DNA from: Candidatus Blautia merdipullorum
Lineage (GTDB): Bacteria > Bacillota > Clostridia > Lachnospirales > Lachnospiraceae
Assembly: GCA_019118685.1 (NCBI GenBank)
Contig: DWYL01000096.1
Location: forward strand, 1-49,395
Direction of reading: 5' to 3'
Length of the DNA stretch: 49,395 nucleotides
Both the position numbers and the translations under genes were made by a program. Positions 1 through 11,946 of the stretch are shown piece after piece (position 1 is the first letter of the stretch; the number at the start of each line of letters is the position of its first letter). Under the pieces are notes generated by a model. It ran no database searches and was not told where the DNA came from. It was given only the letters and a program-made list of their open reading frames with translations.

Positions 1-1505
1 TCAACTGGTTTTGTGATTGTCTCTTTGTAAGCAACCTGAGGAGCACCTACGTTAGCTTCTACTTTGAACTCACGAAGAAGACGGTCAACGATGATCTCCA
101 GGTGAAGCTCACCCATACCGGCGATAATCGTCTGTCCAGTTTCCTGATCTGTATGAGCACGGAAAGTTGGGTCTTCCTCTGCAAGTTTTGCAAGAGCTTC
201 GCCCAGTTTGCCCTGACCTGCTTTTGTCTTAGGCTCAATAGCCAGCTCGATAACAGGATCCGGGAATTCCATGGACTCCAGGATTACAGGATGCTGCTCG
301 TCGCAGAGTGTATCACCTGTAGTAGTAAATTTGAAACCGATAGCGGCTGCAATATCACCAGAGTAAACTTTATCCAGTTCATGACGTTTGTTGGCGTGCA
401 TCTGCAGGATACGTCCAACACGTTCTTTTTTGCCTTTTGTAGCGTTCAGTACATAAGAACCAGAGTTCATAGTACCTGAATAAACTCTGAAGTATGCCAG
501 CTTACCAACGAATGGGTCTGTCATGATCTTGAATGCCAGAGCTGCGAAAGGCTCGTCATCAGAAGCATGTTTCTCGATTTCATTTCCGTCAAGGTCTGTA
601 CCTTTGATAGCAGGAATATCTGTAGGCGCAGGCATGTACTCCAGGATCGCATCCAGAAGTTTCTGAACACCTTTGTTTCTGTAAGCAGAACCGCAGCATA
701 CAGGAACAGCAGCACACTCACAGGTAGCTTTTCTCAGAACCTTTTTCAGTTCCTCAATGCTTGGCTCCTCACCTTCCAGATATGCCATCATCAGGTCGTC
801 ATCCAGTTCACAGATTTTTTCAATTAATTCTGTGTGGTACAGCTCAGCTTCTTCCTGCATATCCTCAGGGATATCGGTAAGAGAAATGTCATCGCCCTTC
901 TCGTCATTGTAGATATAAGCCTGCATTTCAAACAGGTCGATGATTCCTTTGAATTCATCTTCCTTGCCGATAGGAAGCTGTACACAGATAGCATTCTTTC
1001 CTAAACGGGTTTTGATCTGATCTACAGCATTATAGAAGTTTGCACCTAAAATGTCCATCTTATTGATGAAAGCCATACGAGGTACATTATAAGTGTCAGC
1101 CTGACGCCATACGTTTTCTGACTGGGGTTCAACACCGCCCTTAGCACAGAACACACCGACAGCGCCGTCCAGAACACGCAGAGAACGCTCAACCTCTACA
1201 GTAAAGTCTACGTGTCCAGGTGTATCAATGATGTTGATACGATGCTCCAAAGCGCCTGGCTTTGGTTTGGTCTTCTCTTCCAGTGTCCAGTGACATGTTG
1301 TGGCAGCGGAAGTAATTGTGATACCTCTTTCCTGTTCCTGCTCCATCCAGTCCATGGTAGCAGTACCTTCATGAGTATCACCAATCTTATAGTTTACACC
1401 GGTATAGTATAAGATACGCTCTGTCAGAGTTGTCTTACCGGCATCGATGTGTGCCATAATACCAATGTTTCTGGTTCTCTCTAATGGATATTCTCTTCCA
1501 GCCAA
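1..1505 (-). CDS. fusA: Elongation factor G, 3' end cut by the window edge
   Basis: This is the translocation GTPase EF-G, which moves tRNAs and mRNA through the ribosome. The visible N-terminal ~501 residues contain the P-loop AHIDAGKTT, the switch region [10 protein letters not shown], the G3 motif DTPGHVDF and the G4 motif NKMD, followed by domain II and the start of domain III. The ORF track misses it because the gene uses a TTG start and runs off the left edge. I chose the TTG at 1505-1503 because AGAGGAGG sits at the right distance and [15 protein letters not shown] is the usual EF-G start. It follows rpsG by 15 bp and is the last str-operon gene visible. Identification is near certain; the C-terminus cannot be seen. 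Confidence 0.97.
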   Translation of the reverse strand, partial: MAGREYPLERTRNIGIMAHIDAGKTTLTERILYYTGVNYKIGDTHEGTATMDWMEQEQERGITITSAATTCHWTLEEKTKPKPGALEHRINIIDTPGHVDFTVEVERSLRVLDGAVGVFCAKGGVEPQSENVWRQADTYNVPRMAFINKMDILGANFYNAVDQIKTRLGKNAICVQLPIGKEDEFKGIIDLFEMQAYIYNDEKGDDISLTDIPEDMQEEAELYHTELIEKICELDDDLMMAYLEGEEPSIEELKKVLRKATCECAAVPVCCGSAYRNKGVQKLLDAILEYMPAPTDIPAIKGTDLDGNEIEKHASDDEPFAALAFKIMTDPFVGKLAYFRVYSGTMNSGSYVLNATKGKKERVGRILQMHANKRHELDKVYSGDIAAAIGFKFTTTGDTLCDEQHPVILESMEFPDPVIELAIEPKTKAGQGKLGEALAKLAEEDPTFRAHTDQETGQTIIAGMGELHLEIIVDRLLREFKVEANVGAPQVAYKETITKPV

Positions 1506-1520
1506 TTGGATTTCCTCCTC

Positions 1521-2018
<498 letters not shown>

Positions 2019-2154
2019 TTAAATCATAGGTACTCACACAAACTATTCTGCATGTTCGCACTCGGTAGCTTCTCTATATAAACCCGCAGCCACTTATGGG
2101 CTTATGGAATCCCGGTACAATTTAATAGTTCTCTGTGACTTCTATGAATTCATC

Positions 2155-2174
2155 ATAACAGCCTGGGCTGTTAT
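2155..2174 (-). promoter_or_regulatory. Hairpin in the rpsL-rpsG spacer
   Basis: A perfect 9-bp inverted repeat (ATAACAGCC / GGCTGTTAT, 2-nt loop) lies about 27 nt after the rpsL stop codon. There is no T-run, so it does not look like a terminator. It may shield the 3' end of rpsL or take part in control of the unusually long rpsL-rpsG spacer. In E. coli S7 represses translation by binding this spacer, but I cannot show the same site here. Confidence 0.4.
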
Positions 2175-2201
2175 TCTGGATTTATAAATTTAGTCGCTTA
2201 A

Positions 2202-2615
2202 TTATTTTTTCGGTCTCTTAGCGCCGTATTTAGAACGGGCCTGACGTCTGTTAGCAACGCCTGCGGTATCTAATGTACCACGGATGATGTGGTATCTGGT
2301 ACCTGGTAAGTCTTTTACCCTGCCGCCACGGATCAGAACAACGCTGTGCTCCTGTAAGTTGTGACCTTCTCCCGGAATGTAGCTTGTTACTTCGATTCCA
2401 TTGGAAAGACGAACTCTGGCGATCTTTCTAAGAGCTGAGTTAGGCTTCTTAGGTGTAGCAGTCTTAACAGCAGTACATACACCTCTCTTCTGTGGAGAAG
2501 ACATATCGGAAGTTTTTTTCCGTAAAGAGTTGTAGCTCTTCTGAAGTGCAGGTGCTGTAGACTTCTTGGTTGTAGTCTGGCGTCCTTTTCTTACTAACTG
2601 ATTAAATGTTGGCAT
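2202..2615 (-). CDS. rpsL: 30S ribosomal protein uS12
   Basis: S12 lies at the decoding centre of the 30S subunit and controls accuracy. The 137-residue protein starts [12 protein letters not shown] and carries [11 protein letters not shown] and GGRVKDLPG. The lysines at positions 57 and 101 correspond to E. coli K43 and K88, whose mutation gives streptomycin resistance. Both are wild type here. A 14-residue insertion relative to E. coli near position 20-40 is usual for Firmicutes. The start has an AGGAGG site, and the gene is first in the str operon behind the promoter at 2746-2774. Confidence 0.97.
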   Translation of the reverse strand: MPTFNQLVRKGRQTTTKKSTAPALQKSYNSLRKKTSDMSSPQKRGVCTAVKTATPKKPNSALRKIARVRLSNGIEVTSYIPGEGHNLQEHSVVLIRGGRVKDLPGTRYHIIRGTLDTAGVANRRQARSKYGAKRPKK

Positions 2616-2745
2616 TCCTTTTCACCTCCTGTAGAATTTGCGGGTCCTTCTATATATAGAAGGAATAGTGGCTGCCAGTTATTCATCTTTATGAATAAAC
2701 TTTTTCGCACACAAAAAAAACTTGCGTATTTTTGCACGCTCTCTC

Positions 2746-2774
2746 ATTATATCCACCAGGATTTTTCCTGTCAA
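2746..2774 (-). promoter_or_regulatory. Consensus sigma-A promoter of the str operon
   Basis: On the minus strand TTGACA (2774-2769), a 17-bp spacer and TATAAT (2751-2746) give a perfect vegetative promoter, with a leader of about 125 nt before rpsL. The leader contains two small inverted repeats (CCTTC/GAAGG near 2647-2664 and ATTCAT/ATGAAT near 2681-2696). The -35 hexamer contains the TGA stop codon of the upstream hexosaminidase gene. Confidence 0.9.
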
Positions 2775-4006
2775 GGATTTTTTTCAAAATTTTCTAGTTT
2801 TGTTTCTAAAATGCGCACAACAGACTGGTTCAGCCTTTCTTCTGAGATGGTTCCGCTGCTGACTGCCTGCAGGATCCCCTGATAAGCAGCCTGAAAATCC
2901 GCTGGCATCAGGATCATATCCGCTCCTGCCTGAAAAGACATAACCGCTGCCTGGGCAGAATCGTAATTCTCGGCAATAGCCCCCATATTCATGGCATCTG
3001 TAATAATAATCCCTTCATATCCCATTTCTCCCCTGAGGAGATCTGTGATAATTTCTGAGGATAAAGATGCCGGCAGATCCTGAGAAAGAGCATTCGGTGC
3101 AGAAATATGGGATACCATCACAAAATCTGTTCCGGCTTTGATGCCCTCCTGAAAAGGGATCAAATCACTGTTTTTCATCTCTTCCAGCGTTTTCTCTGTA
3201 TAAGCATACCCTTCATGAGTATCTCCTTCTGTCTGTCCATGTCCGGGAAAATGCTTTATACAGGCAGATATCCCCTGATCCTGGAAGCCGGCCACCGCAT
3301 CGGCAGTCATCTCCCCTACCAGGGCGGGATCCGTTCCAAAAGACCGATCGCCGATCACCGTATTCTGAGGATTTGTGATAACATCCGCATCCGGCGCAAA
3401 ATCCATATTAAATCCCAGGTCTTTTAAATAAGCAGCAATCGTTTCCCCTGCCTGATATGCCTGATCCGGATCTTTTGTGTCTCCTATACTCCTCATGCTC
3501 TCATATCTGCTCACCTGGAACATAGGGTTTTCCGCCACTCTGGCTACCTGTCCGCCTTCCTCATCTACTCCCAGCCAAACCGGGATCTTCATCACTTCCT
3601 GAGAATAATTCCAGGTATTTTCAAGCATTGACCTGATCTGTTCTGGCTCCAGGATATTTTGGGAAAAATATACGATGCCTCCTACCGGATAGGTTTCCAG
3701 AGCCTGCCGGGTAGCATCCCCTGCCACAGTAGCCGTATTTACCCCGGTAATATCTTCCGGTGTAACAAAAAATATCTGTGCGGCCTTTTCCTCCAGAGTC
3801 ATGGTCTCTAATATTTTTTCGGCCTCTGTTTTTTTCTCTTCCCGGGCGTTTTCTTCAGAATCTGCTGTCTGTACTTCCTGGATCGCCGCTACTGCATTCT
3901 GCGCTTTTTTATTTCTTATAGTAAGCATTGCCAATATTGCTGAAAGTACTACAATGATCCCAAACATAATCCCTAAAATTATTTTTCCGGCATTTCCCTT
4001 CTTCAT
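2771..4006 (-). CDS. Membrane-anchored GH3 beta-N-acetylhexosaminidase (NagZ-like)
   Basis: This is a glycoside hydrolase family 3 enzyme of the NagZ type, which removes N-acetylhexosamine from muropeptide or glycan chains. Residues ~8-30 form a single hydrophobic signal-anchor, so the catalytic domain should lie outside the cell. The family's general acid loop is seen as KHFPGHGQTEGDTH (residues ~251-264) and the nucleophile is Asp337 in ITDAMNMG. The C-terminal domain of larger GH3 enzymes is absent, as expected for NagZ (411 aa). I moved the start from the ORF track's 4042 to the ATG at 4006, which has GAGGAGA upstream. It lies between rpoC's terminator and the str promoter. I see no promoter of its own in the short gap, so it may depend on read-through from rpoBC. 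Confidence 0.85.
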   Translation of the reverse strand: MKKGNAGKIILGIMFGIIVVLSAILAMLTIRNKKAQNAVAAIQEVQTADSEENAREEKKTEAEKILETMTLEEKAAQIFFVTPEDITGVNTATVAGDATRQALETYPVGGIVYFSQNILEPEQIRSMLENTWNYSQEVMKIPVWLGVDEEGGQVARVAENPMFQVSRYESMRSIGDTKDPDQAYQAGETIAAYLKDLGFNMDFAPDADVITNPQNTVIGDRSFGTDPALVGEMTADAVAGFQDQGISACIKHFPGHGQTEGDTHEGYAYTEKTLEEMKNSDLIPFQEGIKAGTDFVMVSHISAPNALSQDLPASLSSEIITDLLRGEMGYEGIIITDAMNMGAIAENYDSAQAAVMSFQAGADMILMPADFQAAYQGILQAVSSGTISEERLNQSVVRILETKLENFEKNP

Positions 4007-4023
4007 GCAATCTCTCCTCACTG

Positions 4024-4075
4024 CGAAAAAAGGCTGCCGCATGAAACCTGTATCAGGAATCTTTAGTGCGGCAGC
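4024..4075 (-). terminator. Rho-independent terminator after rpoC
   Basis: Minus-strand stem GCTGCCGCA / TGCGGCAGC with a nested CCTG/CAGG hairpin in the loop, followed by CTTTTTT. It starts about 10 nt after the rpoC stop codon and ends about 20 nt before the hexosaminidase start codon. Confidence 0.88.
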
Positions 4076-4084
4076 TCCTTATAT

Positions 4085-7000
4085 TTAGTCTTCGATTAAT
4101 TCAGCTTCTTCTTCATCTTCAGAAAGCTCAGCTTCTTCCAGAATACTTTCGTCCAGCAGAAGCTCCTGGTTTTCTTCCGGCTCTTCCTGGATATCATCTT
4201 CCAGATCCAGAGTATCTTCTTCCTCCGGGATAACATCTGTATCCAGATGGATATTTGCGTATTTCTTCATACCGGTTCCTGCAGGGATCAGCTTACCAAT
4301 CAGTACATTTTCCTTCAGGCCGATAAGTGGATCGATCTTTCCTTTGATCGCCGCTTCTGTAAGAACTTTCGTTGTCTCCTGGAAGGATGCCGCTGACAGG
4401 AAGGAGTTAGTTGCCAGGGACGCCTTTGTAATACCAAGCATTACCTGTTTTCCTTCTGCCGGTTCCTTTCCTTCTGCAATAAGTTCCTGGTTCTTTTCCT
4501 CAAAATCCAGAACATCGACCAGAGTTCCCGGCAGGAAGTCCGCATCTCCGTTATCCTCCACACGGATCTTCTTCAGCATCTGACGGACAATAACCTCGAT
4601 ATGCTTGTCGTTGATCTCAACACCCTGGAGACGGTAAACTCTCTGTACCTCACGGAGCATGTAATCCTGTACTGCACGAACACCCTTGATACGAAGGATA
4701 TCGTGAGGATTTACGGAACCTTCGGTCAGTTCGTCTCCGGCTTCCAGATAATCTCCGTCCTGAACTTTGATACGGGAACCGTATGGAATCAGGTAAGTCT
4801 TAGATTCTCCGCTCTCATTGTCTGTCACAATGATCTCCCGTTTCTTCTTGGTATCCTTTAATGTAGCAACACCCTTGATCTCTGTGATGATGGCAAGACC
4901 CTTAGGCTTTCTTGCCTCAAAAAGCTCCTCAACACGAGGAAGACCCTGGGTGATATCACCGCCGGCCACACCGCCGGTATGGAAGGTACGCATGGTCAGC
5001 TGTGTACCTGGCTCACCGATGGACTGCGCTGCGATAATACCGATCGATTCACCTACCTGCACCGGCTCGCCGGTAGCCATGTTAGCGCCGTAGCATTTTG
5101 CGCAGACACCGATCTTACACTTACATGTAAGAATCGTACGGATCTTCACTGCATCGTAAGGTTTCCCATCTTCTCTTACACCGTCTTTCACCACACGGGC
5201 AGCACGTTTCGGAGTGATCATATGATTTGCTTTAACGATCACATTGCCATCTTTATCTTTAATGGTTTCGCAGGAGAAACGTCCTGTAATACGTTCCTGA
5301 AGACTTTCAATTTCCTCTTTGCCATCAGCAAAGGCTTTTACCCACATACCTGGAATCTCATCTTTGCCTTCGCAGCAGTCTACTTCCCGGACAATCATTT
5401 CCTGAGATACATCAACCAGACGTCTGGTCAGGTAACCAGAGTCAGCGGTACGAAGAGCCGTGTCGGACAGACCTTTACGTGCTCCATGGGCGGACATGAA
5501 ATATTCCAGTACGTCCAGACCTTCACGGAAGTTTGACTTAATAGGCAGCTCGATAGTGTGACCGGTTGTATCGGCCATCAGACCACGCATACCAGCCAGC
5601 TGTTTGATCTGCTTATCAGATCCACGGGCACCGGAGTCAGCCATCATGTAGATGTTGTTATACTTATCCAGTCCGTCAAGCAAAGCCTTTGTCAGGGCAT
5701 CGTCAGTCTTCTTCCAGGTATCTACAACTTCTTTGTAACGCTCTTCTTCTGTGATCAGACCACGCTTAAAGTTCTTGGTGATCAGATCAACGGTATCCTG
5801 AGCCTGTTTGATCATCTCTGGCTTCTGAGGCGGCACGGTCATATCAGAAATAGATACCGTCATAGCCGCTCTTGTGGAATATTTATATCCCATAGCTTTA
5901 ATGTCATCCAGAACCTCTGCGGTCTTGGTAGCGCCATGAGTATTGATAACTTTTTCCAGGATCTGTTTCAGCTGCTTCTTTCCTACCAGGAAATCAATCT
6001 CCGGAAGAAGTTCGTTTCCAGGAACAGATCTGTCTACAAATCCCAGATCCTGAGGGAGAATCTCGTTGAAGAGCAGACGTCCTAATGTTGAATGGACATT
6101 GCCCTGAAGCACAGTCCCGTCAGGCATAGTCTTCTGTTGTCTTACAACGATCTTTGTCTGAAGGGTGATCGCCTGGTTCTCGTAAGCCAGGATCGCCTCA
6201 TTCACACTCTTAAAAGCTTTTCCTTCTCCCTTGCTTCCAGGTCTTTCCTGCGTCAGGTAATAGATACCCAGGACCATATCCTGTGACGGAACGGCCACCG
6301 GGCCTCCATCGGAAGGTTTCAGCAGGTTGTTGGGTGACAGCAGAAGGAAACGGCATTCTGCCTGAGCTTCCACGGACAGAGGAAGATGGACCGCCATCTG
6401 GTCACCGTCAAAGTCCGCGTTAAATGCTGTACAAACCAGTGGATGAAGCTTAATAGCCTTACCTTCGACCAGGATAGGCTCGAAAGCCTGGATACCAAGT
6501 CTGTGAAGAGTAGGAGCACGGTTCAGCATTACCGGATGTTCCTTAATAACGTCTTCCAGCACATCCCATACCGCCGGCTCCAGCTTCTCTACCATCTTTT
6601 TGGCGTTCTTGATATTATGAGCAGTGCCGTTTGACACCAGTTCTTTCATAACAAATGGCTTAAACAGCTCAATGGCCATTTCCTTTGGCAGACCGCACTG
6701 ATAGATCTTCAGTTCCGGTCCTACTACGATAACGGAACGTCCTGAGTAGTCTACACGTTTACCCAGCAGGTTCTGGCGGAAACGTCCGGATTTACCTTTC
6801 AGCATATCGGAAAGGGATTTCAGAGCTCTGTTACCGGGACCTGTCACAGGGCGTCCCCGGCGTCCGTTATCGATAAGAGCATCCACTGCTTCCTGAAGCA
6901 TTCTCTTTTCGTTTCGGACAATGATATCCGGAGCTCCCAGCTCCAACAGTCTTTTCAGACGATTGTTTCTGTTAATGATCCTTCTGTACAGATCATTTAA

Positions 7001-7783
7001 ATCGGAAGTGGCAAAACGGCCGCCGTCCAGCTGTACCATAGGACGCAGATCCGGAGGGATTACCGGAACTACTGTCATAATCATCCATTCCGGTCTGTTT
7101 CCGGATTCCCGGAAAGCTTCCACAACTTCCAGACGTTTAATAATACGGGCTCTCTTCTGGCCTGTGGAATCTTTCAGTCCTGCTTTCAGTTCTGCAGATT
7201 CTTTTTCCAGATCAATAGCCTCCAGCAGCTCTTTGATAGACTCAGCGCCCATTCCCACACGGAAATCCTCGCCGTACTTCTCTCTGGCGTCCTGATATTC
7301 TTTTTCTGTAAGGACCTGTTTGTACTGGAGATCCGTAGTACCCGGATCCAGTACAATATAGCTGGCAAAATACAGGACCTTCTCCAATGTTCTGGGCGAC
7401 AGGTCCAGGATCAGACCCATTCTGGAAGGAATTCCCTTAAAATACCAGATGTGGGAAACCGGCGCTGCCAGTTCAATATGTCCCATGCGCTCTCTGCGGA
7501 CAGAAGACTTGGTAACTTCTACCCCGCATCTGTCACAGATAACGCCTTTATAACGGATCTTCTTATATTTGCCGCAGTGGCATTCCCAGTCTTTACTGGG
7601 TCCGAAAATCCTCTCGCAGAAAAGGCCGTCCTTTTCTGGTTTCAACGTTCTATAATTAATGGTTTCTGGTTTCTTTACTTCACCGTGAGACCATTCCCGG
7701 ATCTTCTCCGGAGATGCCAGTCCAATCTTGATGGCATCAAAAGTCAATGGCTGATATACCTCTTTATTTGCTGTTTCTGGCAT
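4085..7783 (-). CDS. rpoC: RNA polymerase beta' subunit
   Basis: RpoC forms the clamp and the catalytic centre of RNA polymerase together with RpoB. The 1,232-residue protein has the N-terminal zinc ribbon (C68, C70, C83, C86), the catalytic NADFDGDQ with Mg-binding D457/D459/D461, and the second zinc site [13 protein letters not shown]. The C-terminus is a very acidic tail ([11 protein letters not shown] and onward), which is common in Clostridia. An AAAGGAG site precedes the ATG, and the gene follows rpoB by 17 bp. A terminator follows. Confidence 0.98.
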   Translation of the reverse strand: MPETANKEVYQPLTFDAIKIGLASPEKIREWSHGEVKKPETINYRTLKPEKDGLFCERIFGPSKDWECHCGKYKKIRYKGVICDRCGVEVTKSSVRRERMGHIELAAPVSHIWYFKGIPSRMGLILDLSPRTLEKVLYFASYIVLDPGTTDLQYKQVLTEKEYQDAREKYGEDFRVGMGAESIKELLEAIDLEKESAELKAGLKDSTGQKRARIIKRLEVVEAFRESGNRPEWMIMTVVPVIPPDLRPMVQLDGGRFATSDLNDLYRRIINRNNRLKRLLELGAPDIIVRNEKRMLQEAVDALIDNGRRGRPVTGPGNRALKSLSDMLKGKSGRFRQNLLGKRVDYSGRSVIVVGPELKIYQCGLPKEMAIELFKPFVMKELVSNGTAHNIKNAKKMVEKLEPAVWDVLEDVIKEHPVMLNRAPTLHRLGIQAFEPILVEGKAIKLHPLVCTAFNADFDGDQMAVHLPLSVEAQAECRFLLLSPNNLLKPSDGGPVAVPSQDMVLGIYYLTQERPGSKGEGKAFKSVNEAILAYENQAITLQTKIVVRQQKTMPDGTVLQGNVHSTLGRLLFNEILPQDLGFVDRSVPGNELLPEIDFLVGKKQLKQILEKVINTHGATKTAEVLDDIKAMGYKYSTRAAMTVSISDMTVPPQKPEMIKQAQDTVDLITKNFKRGLITEEERYKEVVDTWKKTDDALTKALLDGLDKYNNIYMMADSGARGSDKQIKQLAGMRGLMADTTGHTIELPIKSNFREGLDVLEYFMSAHGARKGLSDTALRTADSGYLTRRLVDVSQEMIVREVDCCEGKDEIPGMWVKAFADGKEEIESLQERITGRFSCETIKDKDGNVIVKANHMITPKRAARVVKDGVREDGKPYDAVKIRTILTCKCKIGVCAKCYGANMATGEPVQVGESIGIIAAQSIGEPGTQLTMRTFHTGGVAGGDITQGLPRVEELFEARKPKGLAIITEIKGVATLKDTKKKREIIVTDNESGESKTYLIPYGSRIKVQDGDYLEAGDELTEGSVNPHDILRIKGVRAVQDYMLREVQRVYRLQGVEINDKHIEVIVRQMLKKIRVEDNGDADFLPGTLVDVLDFEEKNQELIAEGKEPAEGKQVMLGITKASLATNSFLSAASFQETTKVLTEAAIKGKIDPLIGLKENVLIGKLIPAGTGMKKYANIHLDTDVIPEEEDTLDLEDDIQEEPEENQELLLDESILEEAELSEDEEEAELIED

Positions 7784-7800
7784 TGCGGACTCCTTTCCTA

Positions 7801-10800
7801 TTACTCTTCGTCAAGAATATCATCTAAGCCTAAGAATGCATCATCATCCTCCGGCTCTTCTTCAACATCTACCAGCTCTTCGCCTTCAAACTCCTGCTTT
7901 GTGAAGCCATGTTCTCCATAATCTTCATTGTCTCTTCCTCTGGAGTCTCCCTCAATGATATGACGCATGTCTGTATCACCATAGTCTACATTTTCCATGA
8001 TCTCCACTTCCGTCATATCCTCTCTCAGGACTCTTACATCCAGGCCCAGAGACTGGAGTTCTTTCAGAAGTACCTTAAAGGATTCCGGCACTCCCGGTTC
8101 AGGAATATTGTCACCCTTGATAATCGCTTCATAAGTTTTCACACGCCCGATCACATCATCGGATTTCACTGTCAGTATCTCCTGAAGGGTATAGGATGCG
8201 CCATATGCCTCCAGCGCCCAAACCTCCATCTCTCCGAAACGCTGTCCGCCGAACTGGGCTTTACCGCCCAGAGGCTGCTGTGTCACCAGAGAGTATGGGC
8301 CTGTAGAACGGGCATGTATCTTATCGTCTACCAGGTGATGAAGTTTCAGGTAATGCATGTGTCCGATGGTTACAGGGCTGTCAAAGTACTCTCCTGTACG
8401 TCCGTCTCTCAGTCTTACCTTTCCGTCTCTGGAGATGGGGACCCCTTTCCAGAGAGCTCTGTGATCTTTATTCTCGTCCAGAAACTGCATAACTTCCGGA
8501 CGGAGGACATCCTGGTATTTTGCCCGGAATTCTTCAAAGTCTTCTATATTTACATAGTCGTTGGCCAATTCCAGAGTATCCTGGATATCTGCCTCGTTAG
8601 CGCCGTCAAATACCGGAGTGGCAATGTTGAATCCCAGGGCCTTTGCGGCAAGGCTCAGATGGATCTCCAGCACCTGTCCGATGTTCATACGGGAAGGCAC
8701 GCCCAGCGGGTTCAGCACAATATCCAGAGGACGGCCGTTAGGCAGGAAGGGCATATCTTCTACCGGAAGAACACGGGAAACAACACCCTTATTTCCATGA
8801 CGTCCGGCCATTTTATCACCTACAGAGATCTTTCTCTTCTGGGCAATGTAGATACGCACCGCCTCGTTTACGCCTGGAGAAAGCTCATCTCCGTTTTCTC
8901 TTGTGAACACTTTGGCATCCACTACGATACCATATTCTCCATGAGGAACCTTCAGAGAAGTATCTCTTACTTCTCTGGCTTTCTCACCAAAGATGGCGCG
9001 GAGCAGACGCTCCTCCGCCGTAAGTTCTGTTTCTCCCTTAGGAGTAACCTTACCTACCAGGATATCTCCCGCACGGACCTCCGCGCCGATACGGATAATT
9101 CCTCTCTCATCCAGATCTTTCAATGCATCATCGCCCACGCCGGGAACATCTCTTGTAATCTCCTCAGGTCCCAGTTTGGTGTCTCTGGCTTCTGCCTCAT
9201 ACTCTTCTATATGGATAGATGTATAAACATCCTCCATAACCAGTCTTTCGCTTAAAAGAACCGCATCCTCATAGTTATAACCTTCCCAGGTCATAAATCC
9301 GATCAAAGGATTCTTTCCAAGAGCCAGCTCTCCCTTTGAAGTGGAAGGGCCGTCGGCGATCACATCTCCCGCCTCCACATGCTCTCCCTTGGATACGATC
9401 GGTCTCTGGTTATAGCAGTTGCTCTGGTTGCTTCGCATAAATTTTGTCAGATGATACACATCTCTCGTCCCATCATCATTTTTGATGGTGATCTCTTTGG
9501 AAGCCGCGCACTCTACTGTACCGGATTTTTTCGCAACCACACATACTCCGGAATCTACTGCAGCCTTTGCTTCCATACCGGTTCCCACAACAGGAGCCTC
9601 TGTAGTCAGAAGAGGCACTGCCTGACGCTGCATGTTAGATCCCATAAGGGCACGGTTGGCATCGTCGTTCTGAAGGAAGGGGATCAGGGCTGTAGCTACA
9701 GAGAACACCATCTTAGGAGATACGTCCATGTAATCAAACATCTGACGCTCATATTCCTGAGTTTCTTCTCTGTAACGTCCGGATACATTCTTACGGATAA
9801 AATGTCCTTCTTCATCCAGAGGCTCATTAGCCTGAGCCACATGGTAGTTATCCTCTTCATCAGCAGTCATATATACTACTTCATCTGTCACCCTCGGATT
9901 TTTGGGATCAGACTTGTCGATCTTTCTGTACGGAGCTTCAACGAATCCATACTCGTTGATCCTTGCATAGGATGCAAGAGAGTTGATCAGACCGATGTTC
10001 GGTCCCTCAGGAGTCTCAATCGGGCACATTCTTCCGTAGTGAGAATAGTGAACATCTCGAACCTCGAATCCGGCACGGTCACGGGACAGACCGCCGGGTC
10101 CCAGAGCAGACAGACGTCTCTTGTGGGTCAGCTCGCCCAGAGGATTATTCTGATCCATGAACTGAGACAGCTGGGAAGATCCAAAGAACTCCTTCACAGC
10201 AGCCGTCACAGGTTTAATGTTGATCAGAGACTGAGGTGAGATTCCCTCGATATCCTGAGTAGTCATTCTCTCACGGACCACTCTTTCCAGTCTGGAAAGA
10301 CCGATCCTGTACTGGTTCTGGAGAAGTTCTCCTACAGAGCGGATACGGCGGTTGCCCAGGTGGTCGATATCGTCATCGGTTCCCAGGCCGTACTCCAAAT
10401 GCATATTATAATTGATAGAAGCCAAAATATCTTCCTTTGTGATATGCTTGGGGATCAGCTCATGAATTTCCTGATGGATCGCAGCCTTGATGTCATCAAT
10501 ATCTTCATTTTCTTCCAGAATCTTTGCCAGAACCGGATAATATACTAATTCTGTAACATTCAGTTTCTTTAATTCTTCTTCACTGAGATCCACATAATTT
10601 TTTATATCAACCACCATACTGGAGAGAACCTTGATATTCCGTTCTTCTCCCTGGATCCATACATAAGGAACTGCCGCGTTCTGGATCTGGTCTGCCAGTT
10701 CCTTGGTCACAGTGGTTCCTGCCTCTGCGATGATCTCTCCTGTGGTGATGTCCACCACTTCTTCTGCCAGTTTATGTCCGGCAATACGGTTGCGGAGCAT

Positions 10801-11649
10801 TAACTTCTTATTGAATTTATAGCGTCCTACCTTGGCCAGATCATAACGGCGGGGGTCAAAAAACATACTGGTGATCAGGCTCTCTGCGCTTTCTACTGCC
10901 AGAGGTTCTCCCGGACGGATCTTCTTATATAATTCCAGCAGGCCTTCCTGGTAATTCTCAGAAGTATCCTTTGTAAAGCTGGCTAAGATCTTTGGTTCTT
11001 CTCCGAATAAATCTATAATCTCTGCATTAGTGCCGATGCCCAGAGCACGGATCAATACAGTAATAGGGACTTTTCTGGTTCTGTCTACACGTACATAGAA
11101 TACGTCATTGGAGTCGGTTTCATATTCCAGCCATGCGCCTCTGTTGGGGATCACAGTGCAGGAATACAGGGTTTTTCCCAGTTTATCATGTGCAATTGAA
11201 TAATAAATACCCGGAGAACGCACTAACTGACTGACGATTACACGTTCAGCCCCGTTAATCACAAACGTACCAGTTTCTGTCATCAGCGGAAGATCACCCA
11301 TAAAAATCTCATGTGTGGTAATTTCGCCGTTTTCCTTGTTGTGCAATCTCACCTTTACCTTCAGCGGCGCGGCATAGGTGGCATCTCTCTCCTTACATTC
11401 TTCGATGGAATACTTTCTTTCTTCCACACACAAAGTAAAGCCAACAAACTCTAAGCTTAATTTACCGCTATAGTCAGCGATAGGAGATATGTCTTCAAAA
11501 ACTTCATTCAGTCCTTCGTCCAGAAACCACTGGTAAGAATCTTTCTGTACCTCGATCAGATTGGGCATCTCCAGAACTTCCTTCTGGCGCTGGTATGTCA
11601 TTCTCATGCTCTTACCACTAGTTATGGAACGGATTCTGTTTTTCTCCAT
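7801..11649 (-). CDS. rpoB: RNA polymerase beta subunit
   Basis: RpoB is the second large catalytic subunit of RNA polymerase. The 1,282-residue protein has the rifampicin pocket [14 protein letters not shown]...[11 protein letters not shown]499, H509 and S514 (E. coli D516, H526, S531) are the sensitive-type residues, so nothing here suggests target-based rifampicin resistance. The C-terminus ends in an acidic tail. It is transcribed from its own promoter (11745-11773) and not joined directly to rplJL as in most bacteria. The start at 11649 has AAGGGGTG upstream. Confidence 0.98.
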   Translation of the reverse strand: MEKNRIRSITSGKSMRMTYQRQKEVLEMPNLIEVQKDSYQWFLDEGLNEVFEDISPIADYSGKLSLEFVGFTLCVEERKYSIEECKERDATYAAPLKVKVRLHNKENGEITTHEIFMGDLPLMTETGTFVINGAERVIVSQLVRSPGIYYSIAHDKLGKTLYSCTVIPNRGAWLEYETDSNDVFYVRVDRTRKVPITVLIRALGIGTNAEIIDLFGEEPKILASFTKDTSENYQEGLLELYKKIRPGEPLAVESAESLITSMFFDPRRYDLAKVGRYKFNKKLMLRNRIAGHKLAEEVVDITTGEIIAEAGTTVTKELADQIQNAAVPYVWIQGEERNIKVLSSMVVDIKNYVDLSEEELKKLNVTELVYYPVLAKILEENEDIDDIKAAIHQEIHELIPKHITKEDILASINYNMHLEYGLGTDDDIDHLGNRRIRSVGELLQNQYRIGLSRLERVVRERMTTQDIEGISPQSLINIKPVTAAVKEFFGSSQLSQFMDQNNPLGELTHKRRLSALGPGGLSRDRAGFEVRDVHYSHYGRMCPIETPEGPNIGLINSLASYARINEYGFVEAPYRKIDKSDPKNPRVTDEVVYMTADEEDNYHVAQANEPLDEEGHFIRKNVSGRYREETQEYERQMFDYMDVSPKMVFSVATALIPFLQNDDANRALMGSNMQRQAVPLLTTEAPVVGTGMEAKAAVDSGVCVVAKKSGTVECAASKEITIKNDDGTRDVYHLTKFMRSNQSNCYNQRPIVSKGEHVEAGDVIADGPSTSKGELALGKNPLIGFMTWEGYNYEDAVLLSERLVMEDVYTSIHIEEYEAEARDTKLGPEEITRDVPGVGDDALKDLDERGIIRIGAEVRAGDILVGKVTPKGETELTAEERLLRAIFGEKAREVRDTSLKVPHGEYGIVVDAKVFTRENGDELSPGVNEAVRIYIAQKRKISVGDKMAGRHGNKGVVSRVLPVEDMPFLPNGRPLDIVLNPLGVPSRMNIGQVLEIHLSLAAKALGFNIATPVFDGANEADIQDTLELANDYVNIEDFEEFRAKYQDVLRPEVMQFLDENKDHRALWKGVPISRDGKVRLRDGRTGEYFDSPVTIGHMHYLKLHHLVDDKIHARSTGPYSLVTQQPLGGKAQFGGQRFGEMEVWALEAYGASYTLQEILTVKSDDVIGRVKTYEAIIKGDNIPEPGVPESFKVLLKELQSLGLDVRVLREDMTEVEIMENVDYGDTDMRHIIEGDSRGRDNEDYGEHGFTKQEFEGEELVDVEEEPEDDDAFLGLDDILDEE

Positions 11650-11744
11650 TGACGTTTCACCCCTTGTATGTTTTAATTTATTTATGCGGAAGTCCTTTTC
11701 ATTTCAGACTTCCAGGCATAACTTGCCATAATAGTGCATTTCTC

Positions 11745-11773
11745 ACTATATCATAAATTGTCAAGCCTGTCAA
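11745..11773 (-). promoter_or_regulatory. Promoter of rpoBC
   Basis: Minus-strand TTGACA (11773-11768), 17-bp spacer, TATAGT (11750-11745), giving a leader of about 90 nt. A second TTGACA lies 9 nt downstream of the first one. The promoter lets rpoBC be expressed independently of rplJL. Confidence 0.87.
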
Positions 11774-11820
11774 CAACTTTTTTCCCAAAGTTTTACAAGC
11801 ATAAAAACAAACAAGAGTTA

Positions 11821-11856
11821 CCCGGCAAATGCCTGCCGGCACAGACATTTACCGGG
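11821..11856. other. Extra hairpin beside the cstA terminator
   Basis: Inverted repeat CCCGGCAAATG / CATTTACCGGG (11 bp, one G-T wobble) directly downstream of the cstA terminator on the minus strand. It lies between that terminator and the rpoB promoter and may back up termination. Confidence 0.5.
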
Positions 11857-11865
11857 CGTATTGCG

Positions 11866-11914
11866 AAAAAACTGCCTGAAGACTGTTTTTCCAACAGCCT
11901 CCAGGCAGTTTTTT
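11866..11914. terminator. Bidirectional terminator after cstA
   Basis: A perfect 13-bp inverted repeat AAAAAACTGCCTG / CAGGCAGTTTTTT with a further CTGTT/AACAG pairing inside. It has T-runs on both strands. It ends the cstA transcript and insulates rpoBC. Confidence 0.9.
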
Positions 11915-11946
11915 CACTTTCTCTGCAGAGCAGCACTGATGCTGTA

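Noticed and set aside
2202-2615. Possible streptomycin resistance in rpsL, or rifampicin resistance in rpoB
   Set aside because: Lys57 and Lys101 of S12 and D499/H509/S514 of RpoB are the sensitive-type residues.
7909-9255. A 448-residue plus-strand ORF, with others at 9379-10239 and 4979-5536
   Set aside because: They lie antisense to rpoB and rpoC, whose proteins are fully conserved; no ribosome binding site or recognisable domain is seen.
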